This document shows, piece by piece, positions 33,770 through 45,508 of a stretch of DNA of 64,000 bases. The stretch is from Astragalus membranaceus (taxonomy: Eukaryota > Streptophyta > Magnoliopsida > Fabales > Fabaceae): the NCBI GenBank assembly GCA_039519185.1, contig CM076851.1:100933531-100997530 (forward strand), written 5' to 3'. The position numbers and the translations under genes are program-made. Every line of letters begins with the position of its first letter. Position 1 is the first letter of the stretch. The notes beneath the pieces are model-generated. The model was not told the origin of the DNA. It did no database searches and saw only the letters and a list, made by a program, of their open reading frames with translations.

Positions 33770-36037
33770 TGTAACACCCCGATAATTTCTAACTTGTAGA
33801 AACTACCGAAATGCACCACTGGCATACATCAGAGTGACTTTCCTTTTAAAATATTGAACACATTCTACACTTCGATGAAACTCATCAAACGCACTTACAT
33901 ATCTGAACATAATATAATCAAAGTCGGTCCTCACATAACTCAAACTAGTGTTCAATACTCAAAAACCGAAAGTCTGCGGAAGCGATTTACAACTTCATGA
34001 CATAAGTCGTACAATCGTACATCTAAGATACTGAATACAAATATGCAGAGATACGAAGGAAACTGAAATACAAAAATACATAATCATGACAAAAGGAATG
34101 TCGTCAGCAACTCTTCAAGTGTCTCCACCGCCGTGCCTCACGGTCTTCAACTTTCCCTGCTTAACTGAAAAACAACAATAATGGATTGGGTGAGACAACT
34201 TGTCTCAGTGAGTTCTATCGAGACCCCTTACTAACTCTCTCGGTTCAATTATGCTTGATTTCATGAATCGTAGCCCTTAAGTCGACTACGGGGAACATAC
34301 AACGTGTACTCGTGGCCCTTCCAAGCGACACACAAGGCACACACAATGACAATGATTCTTAGCATATCACCGGGTCTTATTTTAAAGATTCCGGCAAACC
34401 CAGTCCCCGGCCATTTCTACTACCTTAGGGACAACAATGTAACGGGCCTAGGGGATAAGGCTCATGACTTCCTCTCCCACTAGTACGCTAATCCATGAAC
34501 AGGGTCGTCACCCCAGCAATGATGTATATAATATATACCATGAACAATGAGCAGTGAACAGTGAACGATGAACAATAACCAATGAGCTTATTATTAGGTG
34601 ATCTCACACGGCTTACTAGGATTTACTCTTTTAACTTGTCCTGATAATAATCCAATCAGTCCAGCACAATATATCAATCACAATCATAGCATGACAATCA
34701 AATCCATAACACGTTCCGTATACCCGCATTGGGCCGTCAATAATCATTCAATCATGACATGAGGTTGTTATCATTAAACTTAAGCAATTCCAACGAATTA
34801 CGGTTATTTTATCATTTCATAGTATTGGGAAGGGATTAGGATAGGTTTGGAATCAATTAGGAAGCGTTTGGACACCTTTAAAAATCCGGGTCAGACAGAT
34901 ACGCACGACCCGTGCTTAATGGCGCACGATCCGTGCGCGAAATGGAAATTTTACAGAAAACATCAGAAGGATCCGCACGATCCGTGTGCCAGGGCACACG
35001 ATCCGTGCCTGATGCACTGTCCTGTAAAATGGCCATTTCGTGCTGTTTTTGACTCTGTCACGTGTCCAAATCTTTTCCCGATTGAAACCTAACTTATCAA
35101 CCTTTAATAACAGAATATCATCCAGCCAAACACTCCATATATTACTCATCATAACAACCATAAATATCAAACACGATCTCAATCAAACAACAACATAACT
35201 CGGTCTTTAAAACGGGTTTTCGCAAGCGGCTTGTCGCCAATTTCTTTTAAAACGCGAGACTCAACCAGAACACATGATAATTTTCCTAGTGAGTATAGAA
35301 CTCACCTCTTTCACGATGACAAAGCAAACGACACCGAGGCCTCAAGAACACGGTCACACGGCAACTCACGAACTTTTCCCAATTCGCTCCACAACTCTCC
35401 TTTTCGAAAACCCAGCTCCCCAATGTATGAGTTCTGAACCCAACAACCGAAATGACTCCAAGGTAGTTCCAAATCGTGATTTAGCTGTTGTACTTGGTCC
35501 TAATGCTTTCTAATTGAACATGCAAGGACAGATTTCAGAATTTGGGCCAAGTGAAGCTTTGATGGTCGTTCATGGTGATTTTGGCTTGGAGGAGGGAATG
35601 ATTGCGAAATTTATATCACTAGAAAGAGGGAGGTGAACTGATCCTGATGATGGTGATGGATTGAACATGCATGGAATTGTTGGGAAACTCTCTTCCCTTC
35701 TCTCTCTCGAGCTTCACTCTCCTTTCTCCTCTCTCAATATCTGTTTTCAGTTTTTCAAACAAATGAAGGTTCCTCTATTTTGTTCCAGCTGAAGGGGTTT
35801 AAGTATGGGCTAGGAAAAAGACAACAATGACCCTCACTTAAACATTTCATACCCAAATACTCCCATCAGCCCTAATTAACTTAACCATGACCAATTACTA
35901 ATAAATCATACACAATATTTATAATAAGTCACTCAAGCAATTTATTTTCACAACATTTTATTTCCGACAATTTTATTAAATCACTAATAATTATTTCATG
36001 TCAAATAATTAAAATAGTGAAAATAGGGGATATTACA
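33770..36037 (-). repeat. 3' LTR of TRGAG-A (group 2)
   Basis: TGTAACACCCCGATAA to GGGGATATTACA. On the minus strand: donor GAG|GTGAGT at 35305 in a GTGAG/CTCAC hairpin (35289-35305), GC palindromes (34903-35009), hairpin GAGACAA/TTGTCTC (34192-34206), and acceptor TTTTTCAG ending at 34165. The predicted intron is 1141 bp. Confidence 0.94.
34903..35009 (-). repeat. Paired GC-rich palindromes in the TRGAG-A LTR
   Basis: Two pairs of GCACG-ATC-CGTGC-like palindromes with short spacers. The same kind of module is in the Tekay-A LTR and at the same relative place inside the predicted intron. It is repeated at 38392-38498. Confidence 0.8.
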
Positions 36038-36055
36038 ATCACCCCAACTTTTTAA
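36038..36055 (-). promoter_or_regulatory. Polypurine tract of TRGAG-A
   Basis: The minus strand reads AAAAAGTTGGGGTGATTG into the 3' LTR, only about 25 bp after the gag stop. Apart from one extra A it matches the Tekay-A tract. Confidence 0.85.
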
Positions 36056-36078
36056 AAATTTTGTCCTCAAAATTGGAC

Positions 36079-37122
36079 CTAATCAATTAATTTAGCACAC
36101 AATATACCTTTCGTCGAATCATCGTCGGCTTTCCCTTTCTGAGCGTCCAACACAAATACTCTCGGAGTAGCCGTCCCCTCTCTATTCCTCTTCTTCACGG
36201 GACAATCCCTAGAGTAGTGTCCTTCCTCCTTGCAAAAGAAACAGTGATCCGAGCCCATGCGACATTCTCCCCTATGAGGTTTTCCACATTTTGAACAATT
36301 TTCAGACTTTGAGAACTCGGATGTCCGCACTTGCTTATCCTTGCCGAAGTTACCCCTTGACTCATCGTCCCGGTCTGCCCATTCGACCTCCTTCCTCTTA
36401 TTCTGATTGGATACCTTTCTACTAGCATACAACCTCTTCAAATCACTTTCAGCTATATGAGCTTGCTGAACCATGGCCGCATAATTGGTATATGCAAAAG
36501 AACTTAGACTCTGAGCAATGTCCTCCCTTAATCCATACTTGAACCTTTCGGTTTTCCACTTGTCATTGGGGGCATACCCGGCCAAACCGAAGAATTGATA
36601 TAACTCCTCAAACTTAGCCGCGTACTGACCCACAGTTGAATTTCCTTGAGTGAGAGTCAGAAACTCATTCTCCTTGTCGAACCTCATGGCTGTTGGAAAG
36701 AACTGCTCCAAAAATACTTGCCTGAAGTGTTCCCAAGTCTGGGGAGTACCCATAGTTGCCATCATGGCTTTGGCGTTAGTCCACCAGTTGTTAGCTTCTC
36801 CCTTAAGCATATGTGCCGCCAATCTCAGCTTGTCCTCATCAGGGACTTGCATAGCCACGAAAATCTTCTCTATGTCATCCATCCAATGCTGGGCTTCCAT
36901 GACATCTGGTCCTCCTCGGAACTCGGACGGCTTCATTTTCAGAAATTCAGAGAAAACCCTCCTTGGGTCAACTTGAGGCTCAGGAACTTGCTGAGGCTGA
37001 GCTTGAGTATTCTGCTGCATTAGCAACATATCTTCCATCATCTTCTGTTGTCTCTCGATCACATTCTGCATCCATTCGGTATTCGGGTCAACGGGGACGC
37101 TTCTCCTACTTCCACCAGCCAT
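36079..37122 (-). CDS. TRGAG-A gag protein (intact, 347 aa)
   Basis: An open frame from ATG at 37120-37122, chosen over an ATG seven codons upstream because related gags start MAG. It has a coiled-coil-like Met/Gln-rich N-terminus, the retrotransposon gag domain (HWMDDIEKIF, AHMLKGEANNWW, FRQVFLEQFFP, then YAAKFEELYQFFG), a basic linker and two knuckles: a short CSKCGKPHRGEC (CX2CX3HX3C) and a canonical CFFCKEEGHYSRDC. It ends where a protease would begin in Tekay-A, with only about 40 bp before the 3' LTR. Gag would assemble the particle and bind the RNA. Its open state in an otherwise enzyme-less element suggests that gag is needed in cis or was recently under selection; extreme youth is the alternative. 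Confidence 0.92.
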   Translation of the reverse strand: MAGGSRRSVPVDPNTEWMQNVIERQQKMMEDMLLMQQNTQAQPQQVPEPQVDPRRVFSEFLKMKPSEFRGGPDVMEAQHWMDDIEKIFVAMQVPDEDKLRLAAHMLKGEANNWWTNAKAMMATMGTPQTWEHFRQVFLEQFFPTAMRFDKENEFLTLTQGNSTVGQYAAKFEELYQFFGLAGYAPNDKWKTERFKYGLREDIAQSLSSFAYTNYAAMVQQAHIAESDLKRLYASRKVSNQNKRKEVEWADRDDESRGNFGKDKQVRTSEFSKSENCSKCGKPHRGECRMGSDHCFFCKEEGHYSRDCPVKKRNREGTATPRVFVLDAQKGKADDDSTKGILCAKLID

Positions 37123-37244
37123 GATTCTGCAAAATATGCACAAAGTGTTTAGTTGATCAGGCTAAACGTCTAATAGCATATAAAGAGGAATCACACTTAG
37201 AGGACTTAAGAGACTCATGATTCTAAGCCCGACTAGGTCGAACT

Positions 37245-37256
37245 GCTCTGATACCA
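37245..37256 (-). promoter_or_regulatory. Primer binding site of TRGAG-A
   Basis: The minus strand reads TGGTATCAGAGC two bases inside the 5' LTR edge. Confidence 0.9.
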
Positions 37257-37258
37257 AT

Positions 37259-39526
37259 TGTAACACCCCGATAATTTCTAACTTGTAGAAACTACCGAAA
37301 TGCACCACTGGCATACATCAGAGTGACTTTCCTTTTAAAATATTGAACACATTCTACACTTCGATGAAACTCATCAAACGCACTTACATATCTGAACATA
37401 ATATAATCAAAGTCGGTCCTCACATAACTCAAACTAGTGTTCAATACTCAAAAACCGAAAGTCTGCGGAAGCGATTTACAACTTCATGACATAAGTCGTA
37501 CAATCGTACATCTAAGATACTGAATACAAATATGCAGAGATACGAAGGAAACTGAAATACAAAAATACATAATCATGACAAAAGGAATGTCGTCAGCAAC
37601 TCTTCAAGTGTCTCCACCGCCGTGCCTCACGGTCTTCAACTTTCCCTGCTTAACTGAAAAACAACAATAATGGATTGGGTGAGACAACTTGTCTCAGTGA
37701 GTTCTATCGAGACCCCTTACTAACTCTCTCGGTTCAATTATGCTTGATTTCATGAATCGTAGCCCTTAAGTCGACTACGGGGAACATACAACGTGTACTC
37801 GTGGCCCTTCCAAGCGACACACAAGGCACACACAATGACAATGATTCTTAGCATATCACCGGGTCTTATTTTAAAGATTCCGGCAAACCCAGTCCCCGGC
37901 CATTTCTACTACCTTAGGGACAACAATGTAACGGGCCTAGGGGATAAGGCTCATGACTTCCTCTCCCACTAGTACGCTAATCCATGAACAGGGTCGTCAC
38001 CCCAGCAATGATGTATATAATATATACCATGAACAATGAGCAGTGAACAGTGAACGATGAACAATAACCAATGAGCTTATTATTAGGTGATCTCACACGG
38101 CTTACTAGGATTTACTCTTTTAACTTGTCCTGATAATAATCCAATCAGTCCAGCACAATATATCAATCACAATCATAGCATGACAATCAAATCCATAACA
38201 CGTTCCGTATACCCGCATTGGGCCGTCAATAATCATTCAATCATGACATGAGGTTGTTATCATTAAACTTAAGCAATTCCAACGAATTACGGTTATTTTA
38301 TCATTTCATAGTATTGGGAAGGGATTAGGATAGGTTTGGAATCAATTAGGAAGCGTTTGGACACCTTTAAAAATCCGGGTCAGACAGATACGCACGACCC
38401 GTGCTTAATGGCGCACGATCCGTGCGCGAAATGGAAATTTTACAGAAAACATCAGAAGGATCCGCACGATCCGTGTGCCAGGGCACACGATCCGTGCCTG
38501 ATGCACTGTCCTGTAAAATGGCCATTTCGTGCTGTTTTTGACTCTGTCACGTGTCCAAATCTTTTCCCGATTGAAACCTAACTTATCAACCTTTAATAAC
38601 AGAATATCATCCAGCCAAACACTCCATATATTACTCATCATAACAACCATAAATATCAAACACGATCTCAATCAAACAACAACATAACTCGGTCTTTAAA
38701 ACGGGTTTTCGCAAGCGGCTTGTCGCCAATTTCTTTTAAAACGCGAGACTCAACCAGAACACATGATAATTTTCCTAGTGAGTATAGAACTCACCTCTTT
38801 CACGATGACAAAGCAAACGACACCGAGGCCTCAAGAACACGGTCACACGGCAACTCACGAACTTTTCCCAATTCGCTCCACAACTCTCCTTTTCGAAAAC
38901 CCAGCTCCCCAATGTATGAGTTCTGAACCCAACAACCGAAATGACTCCAAGGTAGTTCCAAATCGTGATTTAGCTGTTGTACTTGGTCCTAATGCTTTCT
39001 AATTGAACATGCAAGGACAGATTTCAGAATTTGGGCCAAGTGAAGCTTTGATGGTCGTTCATGGTGATTTTGGCTTGGAGGAGGGAATGATTGCGAAATT
39101 TATATCACTAGAAAGAGGGAGGTGAACTGATCCTGATGATGGTGATGGATTGAACATGCATGGAATTGTTGGGAAACTCTCTTCCCTTCTCTCTCTCGAG
39201 CTTCACTCTCCTTTCTCCTCTCTCAATATCTGTTTTCAGTTTTTCAAACAAATGAAGGTTCCTCTATTTTGTTCCAGCTGAAGGGGTTTAAGTATGGGCT
39301 AGGAAAAAGACAACAATGACCCTCACTTAAACATTTCATACCCAAATACTCCCATCAGCCCTAATTAACTTAACCATGACCAATTACTAATAAATCATAC
39401 ACAATATTTATAATAAGTCACTCAAGCAATTTATTTTCACAACATTTTATTTCCGACAATTTTATTAAATCACTAATAATTATTTCATGTCAAATAATTA
39501 AAATAGTGAAAATAGGGGATATTACA
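37259..39526 (-). repeat. 5' LTR of TRGAG-A
   Basis: Same length and, wherever compared, same sequence as 33770-36037. The leader has purine-rich tracts on the minus strand. Followed by the duplication ACTCC. Confidence 0.94.
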
Positions 39527-39531
39527 ACTCC

Positions 39532-39892
39532 AATCAAGCTCTTCCTCCTCTTGAGTGATTCGCCCACTTTCTCTCCTTCTCCTCTTCACTTCGCACTTCT
39601 CCTCCTCTTCTCTCTCTCTCTTTTACGTTTCTTTTCTTATTTTTTTCAATAGAGTAACAAAATGAAAACTAACCCCTAGACCCCTTGTGAGTCGAATACT
39701 TGGACAAGGAAATGGGCCACGGGCCTAATTGTGGATCACGGACCCTTGCTCGCACCACTCAATCCGTGACAACACCTCCTAATAAATAAAATAAAATAAT
39801 TAAACCTTGAATTATTTAATTAAATTAAATAAATATTGTAAGCCTTAAATAACTTAATTAAATAAATAATTAAATTATTTTGGGGCGTTACA
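39532..39892 (-). repeat. 5' LTR of Tekay-B, U3-side piece
   Basis: The remainder of the split LTR. It matches 26638-27004 of the other LTR with few changes (for example near 39742). It ends GGGGCGTTACA and is followed by TTAAA, the Copia-2 target duplication. Confidence 0.93.
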
Positions 39893-40876
39893 TTAAACAT
39901 GCAGGAAAATGAAAGCATCACTGACTTCTTTGGAAAACTAAAGAAGATAACAAATGCAATGAGTCTCAATGGAGAGACTCTATCTGAATTAACTGTTTGT
40001 AAAAAGGTTCTTAGATCTCTAACAAGGAAGTTTGGCTTTATTGTAAACAGTATAGAAGATACTATCAAGCCAGCAGATTTGAAGATTGAAGACCTTCAAT
40101 GCATGCTTGAGGCCAAAGAGATCAGGTTGAATCTCCTAAATGGTGAAGGAGAAGAGGAGCAAGCTCTGTTTGCTGCAAAGCCCAAAGGGAAATGGAAGAA
40201 GGGCAGCAGCAACAATCAGCTAGGCCAAAACAACTGGTCTAAAGGTAAGGGTGATTCCTCCAAGAAAAATTCTGGTTTTAATAAGAAAAAGGACAAATCC
40301 AAAGTCCAATGTTACAGATGTGATAACTATGGGCACTATGCCACTGAATGCCCCACTAGGAAAGACCCTAAACCTAAAGAGTCTGAGGAAGAGGCAAATG
40401 TTACCACTGAAGACTCTGACACATAAGATACACCTGTTATGTTTAGTATGATTTCAGATTTAAATGATGAGACTGAACCTAGGGGAGAAACTACTATTAC
40501 TGATGTCAAAATAGTAGAAAACTCAGATTATATTGCCTTAGTTATCACCAACAGTAATGGTGAAACCATTACAGAAATTTGGTACTTGGATTCTGCTTGT
40601 TCTAATCATCTTACAGGGAATAAAGATTGGTTAATTGATTTTAACCCAAATAAGAGGACAACCATTAAGTGTGCTAGTGACAGATCAATTGAGGCTGCAG
40701 GTATGGGAAACATTATGTTTACTAAAGAAGATGGGCAGGTAGTATTAATTCATGATGTGTACTATGTTCCTGGTATTAGATGTAATCTAATTAGCCTGGG
40801 ACAATTGATAGAAAAAGGTTTCTCTGTCATTATGAAAAACTTAAAACTGAAAGTTTTGATAAACAAGATAGCCTGA
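39893..40876 (+). pseudogene. Copia-2 gag C-terminus and protease
   Basis: The frame from 24000 resumes after Tekay-B. It holds the rest of gag (SITDFFGKLKKITNAM), a Lys/Gly-rich linker and one canonical knuckle CYRCDNYGHYATEC. A TAA at 40424-40426 interrupts the frame, and it continues as the protease with the active site DSACSNH (alanine instead of the common glycine) and a closing LISLGQL block. Near 40857 one base is lost, shifting the frame before the integrase. The protease would cut the polyprotein; this copy cannot be expressed as one. Confidence 0.9.
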
Positions 40877-42991
40877 TCCTAACATCACCCTTAGCTAAGA
40901 ATAGGACCTTCAAAACCAATATTGGCACTGTACAAGCAGAATGCTTGAGTGCCACCATTGATTCTGAAAGTATTCTATGGCATAGGAGGATGGGAAACCT
41001 AAACTATAGGAGTCTAGTCAATCTTAGTGCTAAAGATTTGGTAAGTGGCTTACCTAAGATTGAGGCACCTAATAGTACTTGTACCACATGTCTGCTTGGC
41101 AAACAACCAAGGAAGATGTTTAAGACAGATTTGGAAAACAGGTCTAAACATCTTCTTCATGTTGTTTACACAGACATTTGTGGTCCTTTTGATGTGATTT
41201 CTAAAGGTGGTATCAAGTATTTTCTGTCTTTTGTAGATGAATTCTCAAGGAAGATGTGGATCTACCTAATCAAGACTAAGGATGAAGCCTTGTCAAGATT
41301 CAAGGAATTCAAAACAATGGCAGAAAAGCAGAGTGGACAGAACCTAAAAATACTAAGATCTGATGGAGGAGGTGAATATACTTCAAAAGAATTTGAAGCA
41401 TATTGCACAACTCAAGGTATTGTTCATGAGGTAACTTCTCCTTATACTCCACAACACAATGGAGTATCAGAAAGGAGAAACAGAACTGTTTTAGACATGG
41501 CAAGGAGCATGGTTAAACTAAAACAGCTTCCTAAACATCTATGGGGTGAGGCAGTCACTACTGCTGTATATATACTTAATAGATGCCCTACTAAAAGGCT
41601 AGAGGACAAAGTACCTGAGGAGGTGTGGACTGGGGAGAAGCCTAGTGTGAGTCACCTAAGGGTCTTTGGGTCTCTATGCTATGTGCATGTGCCTGATGTT
41701 AAAAGGAAGAAACTAGAAGATAAAAGCATGCCTTTGGTTCTAGTAGGCTATCACCCTACTGGTGCCTACAGGCTGTTTGATCCTATAAATGCTAAGTTAG
41801 GAATATCTAGGGATGTTACTATACTTGAAGATAGCAAATGGGATTGGGACAAGAATGAACCAACTGGCTCAGATTGTTCTAACATCGTAGAAGAAGGTAC
41901 AACAGATGTACCAGAAGGATTTCACCATGAAAGTGATGCTGAAAGTGACCTAGGAGATCCTGTGTTGCCTGAGGCAGAACCTGCACAGTCTGAGAATGAA
42001 CCAGATTCACCAGAATCTGTTCAAAATCAGCCTGTACAGAACACCCTTCCTAGACAGGCAATACTAAAGCAACCTCCTAGGAGATTGGCAGACTTTGACT
42101 TAGTAGGTGATAATGAAATAAATGATGAAGGTAACATTATTCATTTTGCAATGATGGCTGATTCAGAACCCCTAGACTATCTAGAGGCTCTAAAAAATAA
42201 AGAATGGAAGCAGGCTATGCTGGAAGAGCTGCACTCCATTGAGAAAAATAAGACTTGGACTTTAACTACTCTACCTAAAGGCAAGAAGGCCATTAGTGTA
42301 AAGTGGGTGTTTAAGGTAAAACTGGATCCTAATGGCAAGGTGGTCAAGTACAAGGCCAGGCTTGTAGCAAGAGGATTTCAACAAAAGGAGGGGATTGATT
42401 ACACTGAAGTGTTTTCCCTTGTGGCTAGGCATGAGACTATAAGGCTAGTTACTGCCCTGGCTTGCAGCAGGAACTGGGAACTGTTTCACATGGATGTGAA
42501 GTCAGCCTTTCTAAATGGACCCTTAGAGGAAACTGTGTAATTAGCACAGCCTTCTGGGTTCATTGAAAAAGGCAAGGAGACCTATGTGTTTCATCTACAT
42601 AAGGCTCTCTATGGACTAAAACAGGCACCCAGGGCCTGGAATAAAAAGAGAGATTCATTTTTTATTGAAAATGGGTTTACTAGATGCACTACTGAGTATG
42701 GTGTGTATATCAAAGGTGATATACAAACCTATCTTCTAATTGTGTGTCTTTATGTGGATGACTTGTTACTAACTGGCAGTTGTGCAAAACAGATTGAGAG
42801 TTTCAAACTAAGTATGAAAAATGAGTTTGAAATGACAGATTTAGGAAGCCTGACCTATTTCTTAGGGTTGGAATTTCTAAGAGTTCAAGAAGGAATCATA
42901 CTCCATCAGTTGAAGTATGCAAAACTTACTAAATTGTGAGGGAAATTTGAGTAAGAAAGAAGATAATGAAGGGGTGGATGTTGACCCTACT
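40877..42991 (+). pseudogene. Copia-2 integrase and N-terminal reverse transcriptase
   Basis: In the shifted frame the integrase zinc finger reads HRRMGNLNY with its second histidine replaced by asparagine, then CTTCLLGK. The catalytic blocks VYTDICGPFD, LRSDGGGEYTSKEF and VSERRNRTVLDMARSM follow. The reverse transcriptase begins near 42160, with KWVFKVKLDPNGKVVKYKAR and DVKSAFLNGPLEE. TAA at 42538-42540 breaks the frame. The remainder to 42939 has the catalytic YVDDLLLTG near 42750. A stop at 42937-42939 and an apparent loss of some tens of bases follow near 42930-42945. TRGAG-B is inserted at 42992. Confidence 0.92.
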
Positions 42992-43547
42992 TGTAACGCC
43001 CCAAAAAAAAAAATAATTCAAGTGTGTATTTAATTAATTAATTAAGTAGTGTTTGGTGGATTGTGTTAAAACAATAATAGGGTAATTAATTAATTAATTG
43101 AGAGTTGGTGTGTTAATTAAAGAAGAGAGTAGAGTTTAGTAATTAATTAAAAGAGGGTGTGTAGAAGTAATTGGGTAGGAGTGCAAATAGGAATGGGCCT
43201 AGGGCTAATGAAAGAAAAGAAATGGAATTGAAATAAAAGAGAGAATCAGTGAGAACCCGTGAAACAGAACAAAAATCAGCGAGAGGGAGAGGGTCCGAGC
43301 GAGAGGGAGAACGCGAGAGAAAGAAAGAATGGCGCCGTGAGAGAGAGAGAGAGTTGGAGACCGAGAGAGAGGGAGCAGTTCGACCGTGAGAAAGAGAGCA
43401 GAAAACCGAAGTGGAGAGAAGAAGAAGGAACGCGAAGGAGAAGAAGAAAACGGAGAAGAGGCTCGCTAGTCTTCGAGGGCCGATTCGTGTGTTGCGGAAG
43501 TTTCGTTCGGGGTTTCTTCATCACGTTCCGGAGCTCACGTATTTGAG

Positions 43548-45145
43548 GTAAGGGTGGGTTTAACGTTGATAATGGGTTTATGATGGGTTTATGGGTAGTT
43601 AGGGTTTTTGTGAAATTGAATTGAGTTTATGAGTTGATTATGAATGGAATTGAAATTGAATTGAGTTTATGAGTTGAATATGAGTTTGATGTCAAAATTG
43701 ATGTGTTATTGAATATATGTGTTATTGAATTGAATTGAATATATGTGCGAATATATGTGTTATCGACTTGACAAATTGTGGGTGCGGTTGTTTTCAAAGT
43801 AAACAAAGTTGCTACTTTATAAATGTTGTGTTGCTGTTTTTATAAGAGAAAAAAAATGCATGCTGTTGCTGTTTTTTTATAAGAGAAAAATGCATGCTGT
43901 TGCTGTTTTTTTTATAAGAGAAAAATGCATGCTGTTGCTGTTTTTTTATAAGAGAAAAATGCATGCTGTTGCTGTCAAGAAAATGCATGCTGTTGCTGTC
44001 AAGAAAATGCATGCTGTTGCTGTTCTGCTGTCTAGGATATAAAGTGCTGCTGTTTGTGACTTAAGGTGCTGCTGTTTGTGACTTAAAGTGCTGCTGTTTG
44101 TGACATTAAGTGCTACTGTTTGTGACTTAAAATGCTGCTGTTTGTGACTTAACATGCTGCTGTTTTTATAACTAAAAGGGGTATGGTCTAACGCGGTTTT
44201 TATAAATAAAAAGATGTACCGTTTTCTATATTTTTCAAGTCGCCGTTATGTGGAAAGTAGGAGTAAGAAAATGTGGCATGTTGCTATTCCTTTTTGAAAA
44301 TAATAGTGTCGTTTATACTAGAATATGTTGCTGACTTTTGAAAATAAATTGCGTGCGTAAAGTTTCTATATGTTGTGTTCCTAAATTTTCGTTTAATGTG
44401 TTGTGTTCATTTATTGTGTTGTGTTGTATTCCTAAATGTGTTATGGGCAAAGCTTCTATGCGATAAGAGTAAGTAAATGTGGATATCCTTTTTGTTTTAA
44501 AAGTGTTGCTCCTTAATGTGATAAATTGTATGAAGTGGTTATAATGAGATATGGGGTTGTAGTATTTAGTAAGTAAATTCTTCGAGTTTGTATAATTGAG
44601 AATTACGAGGTAGCTGTGATGCTACAACACGTGGTATTTTGTGTAATGATTTATAATGAGACACGGTGGTATAGTATTTATTAATTAAATACTTTGAGTT
44701 GTGCAATTGAGTCATGAGTATGAGTCGCATTTTCATATGCATTCCTTGGTGGTATAGGCTTAGGCCTCTTTGAGATTATTTTTGGTGGTATAGGCTTCGG
44801 CCTCTTGCCCGTCGTGGCCATTTTATGTGTTGAGATCGGTACCGCATGCATATGCCCCGAGGGGTTGCATAGTCGCATAGTCTGCATATATATGTGTGTA
44901 CACATAATGTGTTTTTTGTGTTTGGGTGTACTCGTTGATATGAGGGTGGAGCTTCGTGTGACATTGTGATACAAGTAACGAGTTTGGTGTTCCGTTTGCT
45001 GGAAGTTATATCCTATGTGTTGCTATGATGTGTGATGCATGACGTGTTGTGCCTGCTACTTGTACATTGTCATCATATACTTATTATTTCCTGTTAAGCT
45101 CACCCCTTCTGCTTGGAATGTTGCTCTTATGTGGCAACGCTGCAG
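43548..45145 (+). other. Predicted leader intron in the TRGAG-B LTR
   Basis: The strongest group 1 case: donor GAG|GTAAGG, acceptor GCTGCAG|GTGATC, length 1598. The same pair is at 49906 to 51661 in solo LTR 2. Splicing is not proven. Confidence 0.5.
43855..44165 (+). repeat. Two adjacent tandem arrays in the TRGAG-B LTR
   Basis: About six units around ATGCATGCTGTTGCTG with a T-run and ATAAGAGAAA spacer (33-35 bp, shortening to about 22), then about six units of GTGCTGCTGTTTGTGACTTA (about 21 bp). Both arrays are built on GCTGTT words. Repeated at 47782-48092. Confidence 0.85.
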
Positions 45146-45493
45146 GTGATCGTTAGCGCTCGTAGAGGCGTAGTTTCCTTCTCGTCGAGTCCGAGTCAGC
45201 TCTGATGTGTAACACTGGGGCGGGATTTAGTTTCGTTTTGTAGACTGTTAGTATCTATTTTGGAATTTTGGCTTAATGCCCATTTAATTTTGAAGTTGAA
45301 CTTAATGTCCTATTTATTTTGGAGGTGTTAAATAACTTTGTGAATCCGCTGCTTAGAGATTGCTTACATTTGCTTTGAGGATTTTATTTTAAACCGATTT
45401 GGAGTTTTTATTTGGTGAAAAATGTAGCACCCTTCTGAGGTGACTCTGATATTTGTTATTTAATTATAAATTAGAAAGGGGGTGTTACATTAG

Positions 45494-45508
45494 TGGTATC
45501 AGAGCATG
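45494..45508 (+). promoter_or_regulatory. Primer binding site of TRGAG-B
   Basis: TGGTATCAGAGCATG begins four bases after the LTR. ATCAGAGC in it is complementary to GCTCTGAT at 45199-45206. Confidence 0.9.

Larger units (their letters stand above)
33770..39526 (-). mobile_element. TRGAG-A: non-autonomous LTR element with an intact gag only
   Basis: LTRs of exactly 2268 bp each (33770-36037, 37259-39526) flank a 1221-bp interior with primer site, one open gag frame and polypurine tract, and no protease, reverse transcriptase or integrase. The ACTCC duplication is perfect on both sides (33765-33769, 39527-39531). I found no difference between the LTRs in the stretches I compared, so this is probably the youngest insertion here along with TRGAG-B. 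It fits the described plant class of terminal-repeat retrotransposons with a gag domain (TR-GAG). Gag and tract sequences are closest to Tekay-A, which suggests that family supplied the enzymes. Confidence 0.95.
24365..39892 (-). mobile_element. Tekay-B: Ty3/gypsy Tekay-like retrotransposon, nearly complete
   Basis: A minus-strand element inserted in Copia-2 gag with perfect TTAAA duplications. The 3' LTR is 24365-27004, the polyprotein 27017-31360, the primer site 31464-31475, and the 5' LTR 31480-39892 (split by TRGAG-A). I counted about 19 substitutions between the LTRs (near 0.7%) plus repeat-length changes, so it is young. Two nonsense codons and a 7-residue integrase deletion make it non-functional today. 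Confidence 0.95.
42992..45489 (+). repeat. 5' LTR of TRGAG-B (group 1)
   Basis: TGTAACGCCCC to GGGGGTGTTACA. It has a purine-rich leader (43200-43450), donor GAG|GTAAGG at 43548, two tandem arrays (43855-44036 and 44039-44165), hairpins AGGC-TTAG-GCCT and AGGC-TTCG-GCCT (44756-44803), acceptor hairpin 45120-45138, acceptor CTGCAG ending at 45145, and the tRNA-like motif 45199-45206. Confidence 0.94.

Noticed and set aside
34847..39002. Large duplicated block as an assembly error
   Set aside because: The two copies are the LTRs of TRGAG-A: equal length, primer site and polypurine tract in the right places, perfect ACTCC duplications.
43259..43546. Arg/Glu-rich 95-codon frame in the TRGAG-B LTR, repeated at 47186
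   Set aside because: It is the purine-rich leader read as protein; it has no conserved features.
43855..44165. Regular direct repeats resembling a CRISPR array
   Set aside because: Plant LTR tandem repeats without unique spacers; no cas genes; eukaryotic context.
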